The notes under the pieces were generated by a model, which saw nothing but the letters and a program-made list of their open reading frames with translations, searched no databases and was not told the DNA's origin. Below, piece by piece: positions 47,924 to 64,000 of a DNA stretch of 64,000 nucleotides (position 1 is the stretch's first letter; each line of letters opens with the position of its first letter). Made by a program: the position numbers and the translations under genes. The DNA comes from Spongilla lacustris (Eukaryota > Porifera > Demospongiae > Spongillida > Spongillidae), in the NCBI GenBank assembly GCA_949361645.1, contig OX442421.1, positions 7,937,844 to 8,001,843 of the forward strand, written 5' to 3'.

Positions 47924-48066
47924 GTCTGATCGAGATTTTTCTGGAACAACTTCCACGTGGCGCTAATTGTCAGTTAAATATTGTAATTCACGTGACAAAT
48001 AATTCAGTAACAATACGTCATTTTTTTGGTTTAGCAGTCGGCACGCAAAAAAAAAGCCTTCAAGAA
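47924..48066. promoter_or_regulatory. Bidirectional FKBP/PICALM promoter, 143 bp
   Basis: The two divergent start codons are 143 bp apart. The gap holds two E-boxes, CCACGTGG (about 47953-47960) and TCACGTGA (about 47989-47996), and a CRE-like TACGTCA (about 48014-48020). These are motif matches only. Confidence 0.55.
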
Positions 48067-48222
48067 ATGGCGGGGTTGGTGAAGGATAAGGCAACCGCCT
48101 TTATTAATGAACTGGGCGGTCAAGTTAACAACAAGATACTTTGCAAGGCCTCGAGTCACGACATAGCCGGACCCAAAAAGAAGCATGTAGATTGTAAGTG
48201 CAGACGCACACACAACAACTAC

Positions 48223-48259
<37 letters not shown>

Positions 48260-49593
48260 GCGTTTACATTGCATTTATCTGCCGAGCGAGCCTTCGTACC
48301 AGTTCCCTTACTTTACGCGCTCGTATCGTTGAGGGGATTAGTATGATATCCACTCTTGCCGCAGTTCTGATCCAAGTGACCAACGACTCCCAGTCGTCGA
48401 TCACGGAGTTGGCTGACTTGATATTCGAGAGGTCGCGACACGCCAACTGGGCGGTAGTAATGAAACTGCTTATCACTTCCCACAGCCTCATGACGCTGGG
48501 TAACGAAGTAAGTGATAGCTTTGCCCTACGTTCCTCCGCCCCCTCTTCTATCCCTTCGTCCTCCTCCCCCGTCCTTCCAAATCACACACGCAGAGGTTCC
48601 TGCAATGTTTAGCTACGCGTTCCTCCACTTTTTCGCTGGACGAATTCAGGGACATTTCGGACCCTCTAGGTAAGGAAAAAAAAAAGAGCTTGTCTTTGTC
48701 AGCGGCACCATGGTACGTTGCGTCCCTGCCATAACACAGCGTCGAGCATGAGTGTGTACGTACCGAGATATGCACGCTACCTCGCCTACGTGTGCACGGG
48801 GTACAGGACGCTGGCTTTGGACGTCTGTCGTTTACCGAGAGAGTAAGAAATGTCCGTCCCTTTTGCATTCATCACCGTTTTTTTTTTTTGTTTTTTTTTG
48901 TTAGGGAGGATGACGCTGTCAGAATGTTGGACTCAGCCAAGGTAAGACAAAGAGAACTGCCTTAGTTGCACTTATTGTGTTGTTCTGTCACATGCCAGCT
49001 GCTCAAGATGGCTGGTGTCATCCAACAACAGATAGACCACCTACTGGAGGTGGATGTAAGTACATTTATTTTTAAAAATAGTTGTGGCAGTTCTTATTGA
49101 TGCCCTGATCAATCAACCACTAGATCCATCCACATGAGCTGACTAACGGAGTCATATGCACAGTCTACCTGATGTTGTATAAGGTAGGCCCTTCCCCCTC
49201 CTCCCCTTTCTCTTTGCCTTTTTAAATGCTATCTTCCCCTCTGTCCTTCCCTCCCTCCCTCTCCTATCTCTATCTCTTCTCTTCTGACACATTGTCCTGC
49301 ACAGGATGTGCTGAATCTGTATTCTGCGTACAATCAAGTTATGATTAACCTCTTGGGTACAAGCCAATGCTTACTGTAGGCTGATTTCTCTAACAATGCC
49401 TATGTCGTTCCGTTTACTTCAGAACGCTTCTTTGACATGAAGAAGCCACAATGCAAAGAGGTGATCGATGCCTACAGGAAGTTCATAACTCGTCAGGAGG
49501 GTGTGTCGAGCTTTTTGAGCCAGGCTGGGGTGTGTACTAGTTTGCACGGGTGTTGAATATACTCTCCTAACCTGTGCACCCCATCTTCTGCAT

Positions 49594-49683
<90 letters not shown>

Positions 49684-52600
49684 GTTAACGTAGACAGAAA
49701 TCCACCACCTGATATAAAGAAGGCCCCTGAAGACCTGCTACCAGCTCTGGAGACCCACCTTAATGACATGGACATTGTCAAGAAGTCTGGCAGCGGTGAT
49801 GCCAGGTTAGGAGTTTCCCTATTCTCCTGAGGAGGTGTGTTCTGAGCTGGCGGTACACGCTGTTAGTCCTTCCATAGCAGCAGCCAGTGAAAAGCTGAAG
49901 GTCCTAAATGCAACAGATGACCCTCCCTCCTCCTCCTCGACCCCCGTGGCTCCCAGCTCACACTTGATGGAGGCGCAGAGGAAGAGGTTTGAAGAGCTCA
50001 AGGTATTGAGGAACAAACAAACAAACAAACAAACACAAACAAAAAAGCCGTCAACTCTTTGCACTAACTTTGTTTTTCTCTGACATTTTCAGAGTAGAGC
50101 TGCAGCCACCAATGCCTCTGGAGGTGGCTCAGGGACGCCAAAGCAGGGGACTTCTTCCCCCGCAAAGGTACTTAGACGAAGAAGAGAAAAACTTTTGTTA
50201 ATTACAATCTTTTCTTGTCTTTTTTTTTTTTTTAATCTGTAGGCAACCGAAACCAAACAACCTCAGCCCCAGTCCCAGCCCTCTGGGCTGCACGACCTGC
50301 TCAGTCTGCAGGTGCATGCTGCCCCTACACAGCAGGCACCACCCCCGTCCAGTAACCCCTGGGGTAATGCTGCTTCGGCTTCCTCCTTTAACCCTTTCGA
50401 GTCGTCTGGAGGAAAGGGAGGCAGCGGGGGCGGAGTCATGGCAGCAGACCCCTGGTCATCTGCGACAAGCTCTCAGTGTATGTAATCATTTGAACCTCTG
50501 TGGCAGCCCCATGGGATTATGTATGTGTGCTGCCCCACCTCCCAATCCTGTCTACAGCTAGCAGTGTGGCAGCTGATCCATTCTCGGACATACGAGGTCC
50601 CGACTTTGACACTGTTTTTGGTAAGAGTCAGACCACCACCACCACCACACACCCTTCGGCTGCGGCCACACCCCCTCCGGCTGCGGCTGCTGCTTCCCGT
50701 CAGGGGGGCATCCTTCAGCCCACCGCTGTGGGACCCCTCGCCACCCAACCGCAGCAACCCTCCACTTCAAAAGCGTCCAAGTCCCCATCTGATACAGCCG
50801 GCAGTCTGTCCAACCTGGTTGATAACCTAAGTGCGATTTTACGGCTCTAACTTAATAGTGATGTAATGTCTTCTGTTTGTATATTATATTTCAGACTTGG
50901 ACATAAAGTCGAATGCTAGCAAGAAGTAAGTGTGCCCTTCCACTCAATTATTATCTGCTGATCCTGCTAATCTTGCATCTGTCCCAGGACGGATCACCAA
51001 TGGAAGCCTGCTGCTCCTAGTGTTATAACGGGTGGGCCCAAGTGGCAGGAATCTCAACCACAGTCCCTCCAGGTAATCTGATTGTTTTATTTTTTAGTTG
51101 TACAGAGGTACATGTACTGCTGATTTGCTTTTGGAATCTATTCAATTTCCTTTGCTGCTAACGAGGTCCCCTTTACTAAGACTAATGTCTAGCAATGTTC
51201 TGTGTCTTTTTAAAGGGTTAAGAATTGAAAAGGTCCTAATATAATATAATTGTTCTGATTTTTGTGGTGAAGTTCACTGTACAGCTCCCCCAGTTGTAAC
51301 TTGTGTATTCATTTGGTACGGTTGGGACCTTTATTTATTGCATGGGAGAAAAGAGTGATGTCTATCATTCCAGATTGTCGAATAATTATTCTGTGAACAG
51401 TTATTACTTGAAGGAAGTCAGCCTAAGGTTATGTTGGCAAATGAATCCCAGGAAGTGCCTGTAAACCTTGTCTGTGACATTTGCCTAAATAGGGCAATGC
51501 ATTATGGTATGGCCAAACAGTCTTGCGTTCTGTATATCCTACAAAGAGCGCATGCATTCATAAATAAGACGAATCTCACTTTTCATTGGAGGCTCGTACT
51601 TGCTCTCTTAATCACTGTTTCATCCAGGTTAACAAATTGAGCCAGAAATTAGGTTGTACGCTACTGTGCGATTGGCAAAATACATGAACCAATATATACC
51701 GTAGTGTGCTTTTAGCTTTGTGGACAACAAACTGAGTAAAGGGATTATGGCAATGATGACTATTACGGACTACTTTTACCTATACATGTATTGTTCTGGA
51801 ACTTGCTAAATTTAGGTCTGAGAGATTGATCATTTCAAGATTGGCATAATCCCTTGTTTTTTGTTTTTATTTTTTAATACCCATGTACATCTAAATATTT
51901 ATATCTATAGATGCTCGCTGGCTTTTTTTTTTGTAGTAAACATTTGCTTTTGTTTTTCATTTCAGTTTAAACGCTATGCATGCAAGACCAATTTCACTTT
52001 GGAGTGTGTTCACTTAGAGCATGTACATAGACAACACATATTGCACATAACCCATTAATTGTTGCCAGTCACAACTGAGAATATTTACCCTGGGGGGGGG
52101 GGGGGGGGGGGGCAATCAAGAGGGTACATATACAGCTTGCCTTTCCCACATGCAAGGGCTGGTGTGATAGATAACACCCTTTGTGATAACTGTAAATGCA
52201 TCCCATTGTTATGTTTGTATCACAGCCATCAGCTGCTTCAAGAGGGACAGTGTCAATGGGCTTTGCTCAGACTTCCCAGCCTGCACTAGGATTTCAGCAG
52301 CAGTCTCCATTTATGGTATGCCCATTCTTAGTGGGCACTTACTTGAATTGTTTTTTTTCTCTCCTGTGATAGTCCCTGCAACAGCCGGGAATGATGCAGC
52401 CTGGAATGATGCAGCCGGGAATGATGCAGCCGGGAATGATGCAGCCTGGAATGATGCAGCCTGGAATGATGCAGCCTGGAATGATGCAGCCGGGAATGAT
52501 GCAGCCGGGAATGATGCAGCCTGGAATGATGCAGCCGGGAATGATGCAGCCGGGAATGATGCAGCCTGGAATGATGCAGCCGGGAATGATGCAGCCGGGA

Positions 52601-53072
52601 ATGATGCAGCCGGGAATGATGCAGCCTGGAATGATGCAGCTGGGAATGATGCAGCCGGGAATGATGCAGAAGCCTGTGAATATGAGTACACCTCTGTGGT
52701 CACAGCCATCAAACACACAGGTGCTTTGGCTGTGTTCTGTTTGGGGGAGGGAGGGGGGGGGGGGGGGGAGTGGGGGCAGGAGTTACTGGGTTACTGGTGG
52801 TCACTGCTTGTTTCCCTCTTCTGTCACATCTCTATGCACACAAACAGCACAACAGTCTGTTGTAGGGGGTTTCTGAAGTTGTTGGCTTCACCTGTTTCCC
52901 CCCCCCCCCCCCCCCCCCCCCCACTCACACACTTATGCACACAAACAGCACAACAGTCGTTTTTGAATAGGGCTAATTGTGTCCGCTGTTCTTGCAAGAT
53001 TTATTTTTTGTGAACTTGTGTGTGTGTTGTATTCTGTAGCGTAGCATAGTATGCATACGTACTATAGGATGA
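48067..53072 (+). CDS. PICALM: Clathrin assembly protein PICALM/AP180 family, about 19 exons, about 730 aa
   Basis: Endocytic adaptor binding PtdIns(4,5)P2, clathrin and AP-2. Exons: 48067-48193, 48365-48507, 48594-48669, 48740-48842, 48905-48941, 48999-49055, 49124-49183, 49305-49356, 49423-49529, 49681-49805, 49867-50002, 50093-50167, 50243-50477, 50558-50830, 50895-50925, 50988-51072, 52226-52315, 52373-52720, and a tentative last exon 53040-53072. The N-terminal ANTH domain has the lipid-binding signature CKASSHDIAGPKKKH, then LITSHSLMTLGNERF, HPHELTNGVI and RFFDMKKPQCKEVIDAYRKF. The unstructured tail has a clathrin-box-like LLSLQ, NPF (SFNPFESS), DPW/DPF AP-2 motifs, PDFDTVFG and NLVDNL. 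Near the end is a run of about 19 QPGMM pentapeptides. Phases agree throughout; the final exon (RSIVCIRTIG) is uncertain. Confidence 0.9.
48225..48257. repeat. (CA)n microsatellite, PICALM intron 1
   Basis: About 16 CA units. Confidence 0.9.
49594..49680. repeat. (CA)n microsatellite running into a 3' splice site, PICALM intron 9
   Basis: About 43 CA units with one CCA break. The final CACAG is itself the 3' splice site of the exon starting at 49681 (AGTGTTAACGTAGAC, coding SVNVD). Confidence 0.9.
52093..52112. repeat. Poly(G) tract, PICALM intron 16
   Basis: About 19-20 consecutive G. Further G and C runs lie at about 52754-52769 and 52900-52922 in the last intron. Confidence 0.9.
52382..52672 (+). 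repeat. 15-bp coding minisatellite (QPGMM repeats) in PICALM
   Basis: About 19 tandem units of CAGCCKGGAATGATG in the PICALM frame, giving (QPGMM)n with one QLGMM. All three plus-strand frames stay open. It sits inside the exon 52373-52720, which joins in phase to the exon before it. Confidence 0.9.
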
Positions 53073-53225
53073 CTTTTGATATTCCTTTATAAATTATTAT
53101 ATGCTAGTTTGCGTTAAAATGACGTCTTGGTATGTGCAATTTTTCGCTCGTATAAATGGAATGTAATTACGTATGTCTGTATGCATCGGTAATTGACTCT
53201 AATTGAGCACACCCAGTTGTGCGGA
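53073..53225. promoter_or_regulatory. Short PICALM-CUL5 tandem spacer with the presumed CUL5 promoter
   Basis: 153 bp between the presumed PICALM stop and the CUL5 ATG, if the last PICALM exon is right. It contains a CRE-like TGACGTCT (about 53119) and AT-rich DNA. No TATA box was assigned. Confidence 0.4.

Positions 53226-64000
<10,775 letters not shown>

Overview
This is a stretch of animal nuclear genome. Genes have GT-AG introns, and the set includes DUOX with its partner DUOXA, Headcase, CCT8, an FKBP4/5-type immunophilin, PICALM/AP180 and CUL5. Headcase, DUOXA and CUL5 point to Metazoa. Compact genes, many (TAA)n and poly(G) tracts and degenerate retroelements would suit a sponge or another early-branching marine invertebrate, but the sequence alone does not settle the species. 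Exon models were built by eye from splice sites and protein similarity. For DUOX, both DUOXA genes, CCT8, FKBP, PICALM and the visible part of CUL5, exon lengths sum to whole codons and intron phases agree.

Region 1 (1-28.2 kb) is a DUOX/DUOXA cluster: a partial DUOX paralogue (minus, runs off the left edge), a 2-kb element with terminal inverted repeats, a complete DUOX (minus), DUOXA copy 1 head-to-head with it (plus), a 7-kb graveyard of at least seven reverse-transcriptase fragments joined at (TAA)n arrays, then DUOXA copy 2 (plus). DUOX makes H2O2 at membranes and DUOXA is its maturation and targeting partner, so the cluster encodes one enzyme system, partly duplicated.

Region 2 (28.5-53.1 kb) holds housekeeping genes in two tight divergent pairs: Headcase/CCT8 (ATGs 32 bp apart) and FKBP/PICALM (143 bp apart). 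CCT8 and FKBP converge on a 1.1-kb spacer filled by nested transposon-like DNA. The larger CCT8 introns carry minisatellites, a tandem duplication, a foldback element with three identical hairpins, and a 659-bp element with a 6-bp target-site duplication.

Region 3 (53.2-64 kb) is the 5' three quarters of CUL5. Its introns are largely minisatellite DNA, including one with a 590-bp higher-order period and one whose 44-bp unit copies the exon-12 5' splice site about eleven times. A 578-bp element with an 8-bp target-site duplication sits in intron 4.
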